Source of the DNA: Aurantiacibacter xanthus
GTDB taxonomy: Bacteria > Pseudomonadota > Alphaproteobacteria > Sphingomonadales > Sphingomonadaceae
Direction: 5' to 3'
DNA length: 63,115 bases
Assembly: GCF_003584015.1 (NCBI RefSeq)
Contig: NZ_QXFM01000064.1
Location: 1 to 63,115, forward strand
The notes beneath the pieces are model-generated. The model made no database searches, was not told the DNA's origin, and worked only from the letters and a program-made list of their open reading frames with translations. Of this stretch, positions 44,513 to 53,098 are shown in pieces. The first letter of the stretch is position 1; every line of letters begins with the position of its first letter. The position numbers were made by a program, and so were the translations under genes.

Positions 44513-44614
44513 CGTCATTGCGAGGAGCCGCAGGCGACGCGGCAATCCAGTTCGCAACGCGGCATTCTCGCGCAACCTCGGGAGCTGGATTGCTTCGCTC
44601 CGCTCGCAATGACG
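44513..44614. repeat. 102-bp inverted-repeat element, nuoK-nuoL spacer
   Basis: The outer arms CGTCATTGCGAG and CTCGCAATGACG are perfect inverted complements (44513-44524 and 44603-44614). Inner arms GCAATCCAG and CTGGATTGC (near 44542-44550 and 44585-44593) also pair. This layout belongs to a widespread class of short non-coding inverted repeats seen in many proteobacteria. Confidence 0.88.
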
Positions 44615-44627
44615 AAGGGGAAATGAA

Positions 44628-46628
44628 GTGACTACTTCCGCTTCGATCCTGATTATTGTTTTCGCCCCGCTGCTGGCGGCGATCATCGCCGGACTGGGCA
44701 ACCGCAAGCTCGGGAACATGCCCGCGAAGGTGATCACCACCGGCGGCCTGTTCCTGTCGTGCGCGCTGAGCTGGCCGATCTTCCTCCAGTTCCTCGGCGG
44801 TGAGGTTCCGGCGACCGTGGTGCCCGTGCTCAAGTGGGTGCAGTCGGGCGCGATGAGCTTCGACTGGGTGCTGCGGGTCGACACGCTGACCGCGATCATG
44901 CTTGTGGTCATCACCAGCGTCTCGGCGCTGGTTCACCTCTACAGCTGGGGCTACATGTCCGACGATCCGGACCAGCCGCGCTTCTTTGCCTATCTGTCGC
45001 TGTTCACCTTCGCGATGCTGATGCTGGTGACCGCCAACAACCTGGTGCAGATGTTCTTCGGTTGGGAAGGCGTGGGCCTCGCCTCGTACCTGCTGATCGG
45101 GTTCTGGTTCCAGAAGCCCTCGGCCGGTGCCGCCGCGATCAAGGCCTTCGTGGTCAACCGCGTGGGCGACCTTGGCTTCATGCTCGGCATCTTCGGCACC
45201 TTCCTGGTGTTCCAGACCACCTCGATCCCCGAGATCCTCGCCGCCGCGCCCTCGATGGCGGGCAGCACGATCACCTTCCTCGGCCTGCGCTGGGACACGA
45301 TGACGATCCTGTGTCTGCTGCTGTTCGTCGGCGCGATGGGCAAGTCGGCCCAGCTCGGCCTGCACACCTGGCTGCCCGACGCGATGGAAGGCCCGACCCC
45401 GGTTTCGGCCCTGATCCACGCTGCCACCATGGTGACCGCGGGGGTGTTCATGGTCTGCCGCCTGTCGCCGATGTTCGAGGCGGCGCCTGCCGCGCTGACC
45501 GTGGTGACGATCGTCGGCGGGGCCACCTGCTTCTTCGCCGCCACCATCGGCACCACGCAGTGGGACATCAAGCGCGTGATCGCCTATTCGACCTGCTCGC
45601 AGCTCGGCTACATGTTCTTTGCTGCCGGTGTCGGGGCCTATGGCGCGGCGATGTTCCACCTGTTCACGCACGCCTTCTTCAAGGCGCTGCTGTTCCTGGG
45701 GGCAGGCTCGGTCATCCACGCGATGCACCACGAGCAGGACATGCGCTATTATGGCGGCCTGCGTAAGCACATCCCGATTACCTTCTACGCCATGCTTGCG
45801 GGCACACTCGCGATCACGGGTCTGGGTGTCTATCACCTCGGTGCGGGCTTCGCGGGCTTCTGGTCGAAGGATGCGATCCTCGAGGCGGCCTATGCTTCGG
45901 GCACCTCGGCCGGCAATGCGGCCTTCTGGCTCGGTACGGCGGCTGCGCTGCTCACCAGCTTCTATTCATGGCGTCTGATGTTCCTCACCTTCTGGGGCAA
46001 GCCGCGCTGGATCGAGAGCGAGCACATTCAGCACTCGGTTCACAAGACGCCGGAACAGGCGGGCGCGGACACCACCGGTGGCTACCACCCGCATGAGAGC
46101 CCGTGGGTCATGCTGACCCCGCTGGTCGTGCTCAGCGTCGGCGCGGTGCTGGCCGGACAGGTGTTCCACACCCAGTTCATCGACACCGAAGCGTTCTGGA
46201 ACGGTGCCATCGCCTATAACGAGCACCTGATCCACGCGATGCACGGGGTGCCGACGCTGGTGAAGTATGCCGCGTTCATCGTGATGGTGCTCGGCTTCAT
46301 CGCGGCCTGGTATGCCTACATTCGCAAGCCTTCGGTGCCTGCGGCGGTGGTTCAGCAGCTCGGCCCGATCTATCGCTTCGTTTACCGCAAATGGATGTTC
46401 GACGAGCTTTACAACTACGTGTTCGTGAAGCCCGCCTTCTGGCTCGGCCGCCTGTTCTGGAAGGCCGGTGACGAAGGTACGATCAACCGCTTCGGCCCCG
46501 ATGGCGCGGCATGGCTTGTCATGCGCGGCTCGGGCCTCGCCGCCCGCGTGCAATCGGGCTATCTTACCAGCTACGCGCTGATCATGCTGCTCGGCCTTGT
46601 TGCCGCCATCACCTGGGTGTTGTTCTGA
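44628..46628 (+). CDS. nuoL: NADH:quinone oxidoreductase subunit L
   Basis: A 666-aa antiporter-like proton-pumping subunit with about 16 helices. [24 protein letters not shown] near 144-167, [34 protein letters not shown] near 241-274 with the conserved Lys/His, and a C-terminal lateral helix region are visible. GTG start 13 bases after the upstream repeat. Overlaps nuoM by one base. Confidence 0.97.
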   Translation: MTTSASILIIVFAPLLAAIIAGLGNRKLGNMPAKVITTGGLFLSCALSWPIFLQFLGGEVPATVVPVLKWVQSGAMSFDWVLRVDTLTAIMLVVITSVSALVHLYSWGYMSDDPDQPRFFAYLSLFTFAMLMLVTANNLVQMFFGWEGVGLASYLLIGFWFQKPSAGAAAIKAFVVNRVGDLGFMLGIFGTFLVFQTTSIPEILAAAPSMAGSTITFLGLRWDTMTILCLLLFVGAMGKSAQLGLHTWLPDAMEGPTPVSALIHAATMVTAGVFMVCRLSPMFEAAPAALTVVTIVGGATCFFAATIGTTQWDIKRVIAYSTCSQLGYMFFAAGVGAYGAAMFHLFTHAFFKALLFLGAGSVIHAMHHEQDMRYYGGLRKHIPITFYAMLAGTLAITGLGVYHLGAGFAGFWSKDAILEAAYASGTSAGNAAFWLGTAAALLTSFYSWRLMFLTFWGKPRWIESEHIQHSVHKTPEQAGADTTGGYHPHESPWVMLTPLVVLSVGAVLAGQVFHTQFIDTEAFWNGAIAYNEHLIHAMHGVPTLVKYAAFIVMVLGFIAAWYAYIRKPSVPAAVVQQLGPIYRFVYRKWMFDELYNYVFVKPAFWLGRLFWKAGDEGTINRFGPDGAAWLVMRGSGLAARVQSGYLTSYALIMLLGLVAAITWVLF

Positions 46629-48160
46629 TGGGGGGCTTTCCGATCCTTTCCGCCATGCTGCTGGTGCCGCTCGTCGGTGCCATCGCCTGCCTGTTCTCCG
46701 AGGCTAAGACCGCCCGGGTGATCGCGCTTGTCGCCACCTTGATCGACCTTGCCCTCGGCATCGTGCTGTGGATGAACTTCGACGTGGGCGGGGCCCAGTG
46801 GCAGTTCACCGAACGCGCCGCGCTGTTCGCAGGCTTCGACTATGCGCTCGGCATCGACGGCATTGCGCTGATGCTGATCATGCTCAGCGTGTTCCTGATG
46901 CCGGTCTGCATCGGGGCAAGCTGGACTTCGATCACCAAGCGCGTGGGCGAGTACATGGCGGCCTTCCTGCTGATGGAAGTGCTGATGATCGGCGTCTTCA
47001 TGGCGCAGGACATCCTGCTGTTCTACATCTTCTTCGAAGCCAGCCTGATCCCGATGTATCTGATCATCGGTATCTGGGGCGGCGACAACCGCATCTACGC
47101 TTCGTACAAGTTCTTCCTCTATACGCTGCTCGGCTCGGTGGTGATGCTGATCGCCATGCTGTGGATGGTGATGGAAGCCGGCACCACCAGCATTCCCGAG
47201 CTGATGGTCTACGACTTCCCGCCGCAGGCGCAGACCTGGCTCTGGCTCGCCTTCTTCGCCAGCTTCGCGGTGAAGATGCCGATGTGGCCGGTCCACACCT
47301 GGCTGCCCGACGCGCACGTGCAGGCACCCACCGCCGGTTCGGTGATCCTCGCGGGCGTGATGCTCAAGCTCGGCGGCTACGGCATGATCCGCTTCAGCCT
47401 GCCGATGTTCCCCGAGGCCAGCGCGCAGTTCATGTGGCTGGTGCTCGGTCTCTCGATGGTGGCCGTGGTGGTCACCAGCCTGATCGCGCTGGTCCAGCAC
47501 GACATGAAGAAGCTGATCGCCTATTCGTCGGTCGCCCACATGGGCATCGTGACGGCGGGCCTGTTCGCCTTCAACACCCAGGGGCTCGAGGGCGCCATGG
47601 TGATGATGCTCAGCCACGGCCTCGTTTCGGGTGCGCTGTTCCTGTGCGTGGGCGTGATCTACGACCGGCTGCACACCCGCGAGATTTCGCGCTACGGCGG
47701 CCTTGCGATCAACATGCCGGCCTATGCCACGATCTTTCTGTTCTTCACCATGGCCTCGATCGGCCTGCCGGGTACCAGCGGCTTCGTTGCCGAGTTCCTG
47801 AGCCTCGCGGGCGTTTACCAGATTTCGAGCTGGGCCGCCTTCGTGTGCACCACCGGCATTATCCTTGGCGCTGCCTACATGCTTTACCTTTATCGCCGCG
47901 TCGCCTTCGGCGCCCAAGTCAACGAAGACGCCGCTGCCATGCCTGACCTTTCGACGCGCGAATATCTGCTGCTGGTGCCCATTGCGGCCGCCGCCTTGTG
48001 GATGGGTGTCTACCCGGAGAGCTTCCTCGCCCCGATGAGGCAGGATATCGCCGTGCTCGACGCGCGTGTGTCGCGCGCCGCGCCGCAGGGCGATGCGCAT
48101 TTCAAGATGGGAACGGGCGTGTCTGCCGAAGAAGCCCATGCTGAAGGGGAGGCCCACTGA
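46628..48160 (+). CDS. nuoM: NADH:quinone oxidoreductase subunit M
   Basis: A 510-aa antiporter-like subunit. FYIFFEASLIPMYLIIGIWGGDNRIYASYKFFLYTLLGS and KMPMWPVHTWLPDAHVQAPTAGSVILAGVMLKLGGYG are the proton-channel signatures. ATG inside the nuoL stop (TGATG), and its stop overlaps nuoN by one base. Confidence 0.97.
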   Translation: MGGFPILSAMLLVPLVGAIACLFSEAKTARVIALVATLIDLALGIVLWMNFDVGGAQWQFTERAALFAGFDYALGIDGIALMLIMLSVFLMPVCIGASWTSITKRVGEYMAAFLLMEVLMIGVFMAQDILLFYIFFEASLIPMYLIIGIWGGDNRIYASYKFFLYTLLGSVVMLIAMLWMVMEAGTTSIPELMVYDFPPQAQTWLWLAFFASFAVKMPMWPVHTWLPDAHVQAPTAGSVILAGVMLKLGGYGMIRFSLPMFPEASAQFMWLVLGLSMVAVVVTSLIALVQHDMKKLIAYSSVAHMGIVTAGLFAFNTQGLEGAMVMMLSHGLVSGALFLCVGVIYDRLHTREISRYGGLAINMPAYATIFLFFTMASIGLPGTSGFVAEFLSLAGVYQISSWAAFVCTTGIILGAAYMLYLYRRVAFGAQVNEDAAAMPDLSTREYLLLVPIAAAALWMGVYPESFLAPMRQDIAVLDARVSRAAPQGDAHFKMGTGVSAEEAHAEGEAH

Positions 48161-49626
48161 TGGAACTCTCGACCTCGCTCGGCCTCGTCCTGCCCGAACT
48201 GATCCTGTCGCTTTCGGGTCTGGTCATGCTGCTGTTTGCCGCCTGGGGTGGTGATCGGCTCTCCAGCTCCATTTCGGTCGCCTGCTGTGTGGCGCTTGGT
48301 GCTGCCTTCGCTCTGGTTGCGCCCTCGGTCTGCGCTGGTGCTTCTGGCCCCGGCACGATGGCCTTCTTCGGCCAGTTCAGCGCCGACGCCTATGCGGGCA
48401 TGGCCAAGCTGATGATCTACGCCGCCAGCGGTGCGGCGCTGATTGTCGCCCCGCGCTATTTCGACCGGCTCGGGGCGATGCGCGCCGAATATCCGGTGCT
48501 GATCCTGTTCGCCGCGCTCGGCATGAGCATCATGGTTTCGGCCAGCGACCTGCTCACGCTCTATATCGGCCTCGAGCTGAACTCGCTGTCGTCCTACGTG
48601 CTGGCGAGCTTCCTGCGCTCCAACGAGAAGTCGGCGGAAGCGGGCCTCAAGTACTTCGTGCTGGGTGCGCTGGCCTCGGGCATCCTGCTGTTCGGCATGA
48701 GCCTGACCTACGGCTTTACCGGCGGCACCAGCTTCGCTGCCATTCAGGCCGCCGCATCGGCGGGCGAGATGAGCACCGGCATGCTGTTCGGGCTGATCTT
48801 CGTGCTGGCGGGCCTTGCCTTCAAGATCAGCGCGGTGCCGTTCCACATGTGGACGCCCGACGTCTACGAAGGCGCGCCGACCCCGGTGACGATGTTCTTC
48901 GCCAGCGCGCCCAAGGTGGCGGCGGTGGTGCTGCTCGGACGGGTCGCGGTCGAGGCCTTCGGCTCGCAGGCCGATGCCTGGCGGCAGGTGGTGATCTTCG
49001 CTGCGCTCGCCTCGATCGTGGTCGGTGCGCTTGGCGCGATCGGTCAGAAGAACCTCAAGCGTCTGCTCGCCTATTCGTCGATCAACAACGTTGGCTTCCT
49101 GCTGGTCGGTCTTGCCGCCGCCACGCAGGCGGGCCTGGCAGCGATGCTGGTCTACCTCGCGATCTACGTCGTGATGACCATTGGCAGCTTCACCGCGCTG
49201 CTGCTGCTGCGCGATGCCGAGGGTAATCAGCTTGAGACCTTTGCTGACATTGCCGGTCTGTCGACCACCCGCCCGGCGCTGGCCTGGTGCCTGCTGCTGA
49301 TCATGTTCAGCCTTGCCGGTATCCCGCCGCTGATGGGCTTCTGGGGCAAGCTGGTGGTGTTCTGGGCCGCGGTCGAGGCGAACCTGCTGGCGCTCGCCGT
49401 GCTCGGCATGGCCGCCTCCGTGATCGGCGCGTTCTACTATCTCAAGTTCGTGAAGGTGATGTTCTTCGACGAGCCTATTGACCGGGTGAAGGGCGAAGCC
49501 GACACCGCGAACTGGGTGCTGCTGGCGATCTGCGCGGTGCTGATCTCGCCGGTCGGCTATCTGCTCACGGGCTGGCTGGTGTCGGTTGCCAACACGGCCG
49601 CAGGATCGCTGCCGCTGGCAGGATAG
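48160..49626 (+). CDS. nuoN: NADH:quinone oxidoreductase subunit N
   Basis: A 488-aa antiporter-like subunit that completes the set. LYIGLELNSLSSYVLASFLRSNEKSAEAGLKYFVLGALASGILLFG and KISAVPFHMWTPDVYEGAPTPVTMFFASAPKVAA are diagnostic. birA begins 7 bases later. Confidence 0.97.
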   Translation: MELSTSLGLVLPELILSLSGLVMLLFAAWGGDRLSSSISVACCVALGAAFALVAPSVCAGASGPGTMAFFGQFSADAYAGMAKLMIYAASGAALIVAPRYFDRLGAMRAEYPVLILFAALGMSIMVSASDLLTLYIGLELNSLSSYVLASFLRSNEKSAEAGLKYFVLGALASGILLFGMSLTYGFTGGTSFAAIQAAASAGEMSTGMLFGLIFVLAGLAFKISAVPFHMWTPDVYEGAPTPVTMFFASAPKVAAVVLLGRVAVEAFGSQADAWRQVVIFAALASIVVGALGAIGQKNLKRLLAYSSINNVGFLLVGLAAATQAGLAAMLVYLAIYVVMTIGSFTALLLLRDAEGNQLETFADIAGLSTTRPALAWCLLLIMFSLAGIPPLMGFWGKLVVFWAAVEANLLALAVLGMAASVIGAFYYLKFVKVMFFDEPIDRVKGEADTANWVLLAICAVLISPVGYLLTGWLVSVANTAAGSLPLAG

Positions 49627-49633
49627 GGCGCTG

Positions 49634-50353
49634 GTGCAAATCGACACCATCGGCGAAACCGGCAGCACCAACGCCGATCTCGCCGCGCGCCTGCTCGCTG
49701 GCGAGACGCTGGCCGAGGGCTACTGGCTGGTCGCCGACCGCCAGACTGCCGGGCGCGGACGGCAAGGGCGGCAGTGGCTCGATACACCGGGCAACTTCAT
49801 GGGCTCGACAGTGGTTACGCTGCGCGCTGACGATCCGCCGGCGATGCAGCTGAGCATGGTTGCCGCGCTGGCGCTGCTTGAGACGGTGATGCAACGCTTG
49901 GCCGATCCTTCGCGGGTGCGGCTCAAGTGGCCGAACGACGTGCTGCTCGATGGCGCCAAGTTCAGCGGTATCCTGCTGGAGCGGGTGAAGGACCATGCGG
50001 TGATCGGCATCGGGGTGAACCTTGTGGCCGCTCCGCCTGTCGAGGGCCGCGAGACGCGGGCGCTGTCGGCGCTGGGTCCGGCCCCGCAGCGTGACGCCTT
50101 CGCGCGCGATCTCGCCGCAGCATTCGCCAGCGAAGTTGCGCGCTGGCGCAGCCATAGCGGCGACGATCTGCGCACCCGCTGGCTGGCCGCGGCCCACCCG
50201 CTCGGCACCCCGTTGTCGGTTCATGACGAGCGCGGCCTTGCGGTTTCCGGCCAGTTCGCCGGTCTTGCCGACGACGGCGCGCTGATCCTTCGCTTGGACG
50301 ATGGCAGCCAGCGTGTCATTCACGCAGGCGACGTGACCGAGGAGAAAGCCTGA
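49634..50353 (+). CDS. birA: Biotin--protein ligase, monofunctional
   Basis: A 239-aa enzyme that activates biotin with ATP and attaches it to carboxylase carrier proteins. [16 protein letters not shown] (biotinyl-AMP loop) near 44-59 and [21 protein letters not shown] near 97-117 with its catalytic Lys are present. The DNA-binding HTH of bifunctional BirA is absent, so it does not repress transcription. GTG 49634 is my best start. Its position after nuoN and before coaX is conserved in alphaproteobacteria. Confidence 0.92.
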   Translation: MQIDTIGETGSTNADLAARLLAGETLAEGYWLVADRQTAGRGRQGRQWLDTPGNFMGSTVVTLRADDPPAMQLSMVAALALLETVMQRLADPSRVRLKWPNDVLLDGAKFSGILLERVKDHAVIGIGVNLVAAPPVEGRETRALSALGPAPQRDAFARDLAAAFASEVARWRSHSGDDLRTRWLAAAHPLGTPLSVHDERGLAVSGQFAGLADDGALILRLDDGSQRVIHAGDVTEEKA

Positions 50354-51144
50354 TGCTGCTGGCGATTGATGTTGGCAACACCAATGTCGTGTTCGCGCTG
50401 GTCGAATATGGCGAGGGCGGACACACGATCCGCACCCGCTGGCGGATCGCCACCGACCCGCGCCGCACCGCCGACGAATATGCGGTCTGGCTGGTGCAGC
50501 TCATGGCGATCGAGGGGATTGATCGCGCCGAGGTGAGCGAGGTCATCATCGGCTCGGTGGTGCCGCGCGCGGACCACAACCTCACCGTGCTGGCCGAGAA
50601 GTACTTCGGGGTCGAGCCGCTGTTCGCCGGGCAGGGCAAGGCCGCCTGGCAGTTCGAGATCGATGTCGAGCAGCCCAGCTCGCTCGGGGCGGACCGCGCG
50701 CTCAACTGCATCGCCGCGCACAAGCTGATCGGCGGAGACCTGATCGTGGTCGACTTCGGCACCGCCACCAAGTTCGAGGCGGTCGACTTCAACGGTGCCT
50801 ACAAGGGCGGCATCATCGCCCCCGGCATCAACCTCTCGCTCGACGCGCTGGTCGGCAAGACCGCCAAGCTCCCGCGCATCGCCATCGCCGCGCCCGAGAG
50901 CGACAGCGTGATCGGTCGCAACACCGAAAGCCAGATGCTGATCGGCGTCTACTGGGGCTATGTCGCGATGATGGAGGGCCTGATCGCGCGCATGAAGGAT
51001 GAGATCGGACGGCCCGTAAAGGTGCTCGCCACCGGCGGGCTTGCCGTGCTGTTCGACGAGCATACCCAGGTGTTCGACATGGTCGAACCCGAATTGACCC
51101 TGCATGGCCTCGCCATTCTCGCAACTCAGGCAAAGGCCACATGA
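50353..51144 (+). CDS. coaX: Type III pantothenate kinase
   Basis: A 263-aa ASKHA-fold kinase for the first step of CoA synthesis. ATP-loop [13 protein letters not shown] near 4-16, [48 protein letters not shown] near 112-159, and ATGGLAVLF near 224-232 are the family's marks. ATG overlaps the birA stop by one base and its stop overlaps rnj by four. Confidence 0.95.
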   Translation: MLLAIDVGNTNVVFALVEYGEGGHTIRTRWRIATDPRRTADEYAVWLVQLMAIEGIDRAEVSEVIIGSVVPRADHNLTVLAEKYFGVEPLFAGQGKAAWQFEIDVEQPSSLGADRALNCIAAHKLIGGDLIVVDFGTATKFEAVDFNGAYKGGIIAPGINLSLDALVGKTAKLPRIAIAAPESDSVIGRNTESQMLIGVYWGYVAMMEGLIARMKDEIGRPVKVLATGGLAVLFDEHTQVFDMVEPELTLHGLAILATQAKAT

Positions 51145-52799
51145 AAAAAGACTTTACTCCCGAAGACGAACTGCTGTTCCTCGCGCTTGGCGGCTCGGGC
51201 GAGATCGGGATGAACCTCAATCTCTACGGTTGCCGGGGCAAGTGGCTGATGGTCGATCTCGGCATGAGCTTCGGCGCGGCGGAATATCCCGGCACCGAGC
51301 TGATGTTCCCCGATCCCGACTTCATCGAGGACCGGCTCGACGACCTGATCGGCATCGTCCTCACCCACGCGCACGAGGACCATATCGGCGCGATCCCCTA
51401 TTTCGCTGCCGATTTCGGCGTGCCGCTCTATGCCACGCCCTTCACCGCCGACCTGATCCTGCGCAAGCTGGGGGAGGCGGGGCTGGTCGATGCGGTCGAG
51501 CTGAACGTGATCCCCGACGATCACGGCTCGATCACGCTCGATCCCTTCACCATCACCTATATCCCGCTCGCGCACTCGATTGCCGAGGGCAACGCGCTGC
51601 TGATCGAGACCCCGTTCGGCCACGTGTTCCACACCGGCGACTGGAAGCTCGACGACGAGCCGCAGATCGGCACGCCGGCCACTGAGGCCGAGCTGACCGA
51701 GATCGGCAACGAGGGTGTGCTGGCGCTGGTCTGCGATTCGACCAATGTGTTCAACGATGCCACCTCGGGCTCGGAAGGCGAGGTCTATCGCGGACTGCTG
51801 GAGGAGGTTTCGCTCCATCGCGGCAAGCGGGTGCTGGTCACCACCTTCGCCTCCAACGTGGCACGCTTGCAGACCCTGGGCGCGATTGCCGAGCAGACCG
51901 GACGGCGGCTGTGCGTGGCCGGACGCTCGCTCGACCGGATCATCGAGGTGGCGCAGGATAACGGCTATCTCGAAGACCTGCCCGAGCTGGTCGACTTCGA
52001 CACCGCGATGGGCCTGCCGCGCGGCGAGGTGCTGATCCTCGCCACCGGCGGGCAGGGCGAACCGCGCGCGGCGCTCGCCCGGATCGCGGAGGACAACCAC
52101 CCGCTGCAACTGGTCTCGGGCGACGTGGTGCTGTTCTCCAGCCGCCAGATCCCCGGCAACGAACTCGCCATCGGCCGGGTGCAGAACATGCTGGCCGAGT
52201 GCGGGATCACCATGGTCACCGACCGGCAGAGCGAAATCCACGTCTCGGGTCATCCGGGGCGACCCGACCTGAAGGCGCTCTATGGCTGGCTGCGGCCGGA
52301 GATACTGGTGCCGGTCCACGGCGAAATCCGCCATATGCAGGAGCAGGCCCGGTTCGGCGAACGCTGCGGGATCGAGCACAATGTGTTCCAGAAGAACGGC
52401 GATATCGTCCGCCTCGCGCCGGGTGCGCCGGGCAAGATCGGCGAGATCCACACCGGGCGTCTGGTGCTCGATGGCGACATTATCGTGCCCGCCGATGGCG
52501 ATGCGGTCACCATGCGCCGCCGCCTTGCCCGCGACGGCATCCTGATCGTCGTGCTGGGGCAGGGCGATGACCTCCGTATCGAGGGAATTGGCCTGCCGCT
52601 CGACGAGGACTATCCCGCCTTCGTCACCGAGGCGCGGGCCGACGTGCTGACCGCCATCGGCAAGCTGCGCGGTCCCGAGCGCAAGAGCGAGGACGCCATC
52701 GCCGAAGCCGCGCGCCTTGCCGCGCGCCGCTGTGCGCAGCGCTGGTCGGGCAAGAAGCCGCAGACCCGCGTGATCCTCGCCAGAACACCGGAAGTTTGA
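51141..52799 (+). CDS. rnj: Ribonuclease J
   Basis: A 552-aa metallo-beta-lactamase / beta-CASP nuclease that processes and degrades RNA from the 5' end or internally. The zinc motif HAHEDH is at 76-81. [18 protein letters not shown], the beta-CASP Ser/Thr region [14 protein letters not shown] and [29 protein letters not shown] follow in family order. Alphaproteobacteria carry RNase J together with RNase E. It is the fourth gene in the nuoN-birA-coaX-rnj chain. Confidence 0.94.
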   Translation: MKKDFTPEDELLFLALGGSGEIGMNLNLYGCRGKWLMVDLGMSFGAAEYPGTELMFPDPDFIEDRLDDLIGIVLTHAHEDHIGAIPYFAADFGVPLYATPFTADLILRKLGEAGLVDAVELNVIPDDHGSITLDPFTITYIPLAHSIAEGNALLIETPFGHVFHTGDWKLDDEPQIGTPATEAELTEIGNEGVLALVCDSTNVFNDATSGSEGEVYRGLLEEVSLHRGKRVLVTTFASNVARLQTLGAIAEQTGRRLCVAGRSLDRIIEVAQDNGYLEDLPELVDFDTAMGLPRGEVLILATGGQGEPRAALARIAEDNHPLQLVSGDVVLFSSRQIPGNELAIGRVQNMLAECGITMVTDRQSEIHVSGHPGRPDLKALYGWLRPEILVPVHGEIRHMQEQARFGERCGIEHNVFQKNGDIVRLAPGAPGKIGEIHTGRLVLDGDIIVPADGDAVTMRRRLARDGILIVVLGQGDDLRIEGIGLPLDEDYPAFVTEARADVLTAIGKLRGPERKSEDAIAEAARLAARRCAQRWSGKKPQTRVILARTPEV

Positions 52800-52800
52800 G

Positions 52801-53073
52801 ATGAAAATCACCTCGATAATCGCGATCTATGGCCTGTTCTGGGTGATGAGCGCATTTCTGATGCTGCCGCTCGGCGTGAAAACGGCCGACGAAGTGGGCA
52901 TCGCCAAGGTGCCCGGACAGGCCGATAGCGCGCCTGCCCATTTCCACGGGTGGAAGGTGGTCTGGCGGGCGACGCTGCTGGCCGCTGCGCTGTGCGCGCT
53001 GTTCGTCGCCAACTACATCGAGGAATGGGTGGTGATGGACGATATCAACCTGTTCGGCGAACCGCCGGAATAA
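52801..53073 (+). CDS. DUF1467 membrane protein
   Basis: A 90-aa protein with two transmembrane helices (about 4-25 and 53-70). The middle carries the family motif PLGVKTADEVG...GQADSAPAHF. It is a conserved alphaproteobacterial companion of rnj with unknown role. It starts one base after rnj ends. A long inverted repeat covers its last codons and stop. Confidence 0.85.
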   Translation: MKITSIIAIYGLFWVMSAFLMLPLGVKTADEVGIAKVPGQADSAPAHFHGWKVVWRATLLAAALCALFVANYIEEWVVMDDINLFGEPPE

Positions 53074-53083
53074 GGTTGATATC
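53041..53083 (+). terminator. Inverted repeat across the DUF1467 stop codon
   Basis: GATATCAACC (53041-53050) and GGTTGATATC (53074-53083) are perfect inverted complements that enclose the last codons and the TAA, with a smaller GTTCGGCGAAC hairpin in between. No T tract follows, so termination of the nuo/rnj transcript is possible but not certain. Confidence 0.4.
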
Positions 53084-53098
53084 GCCTGAGCCGCCGGG

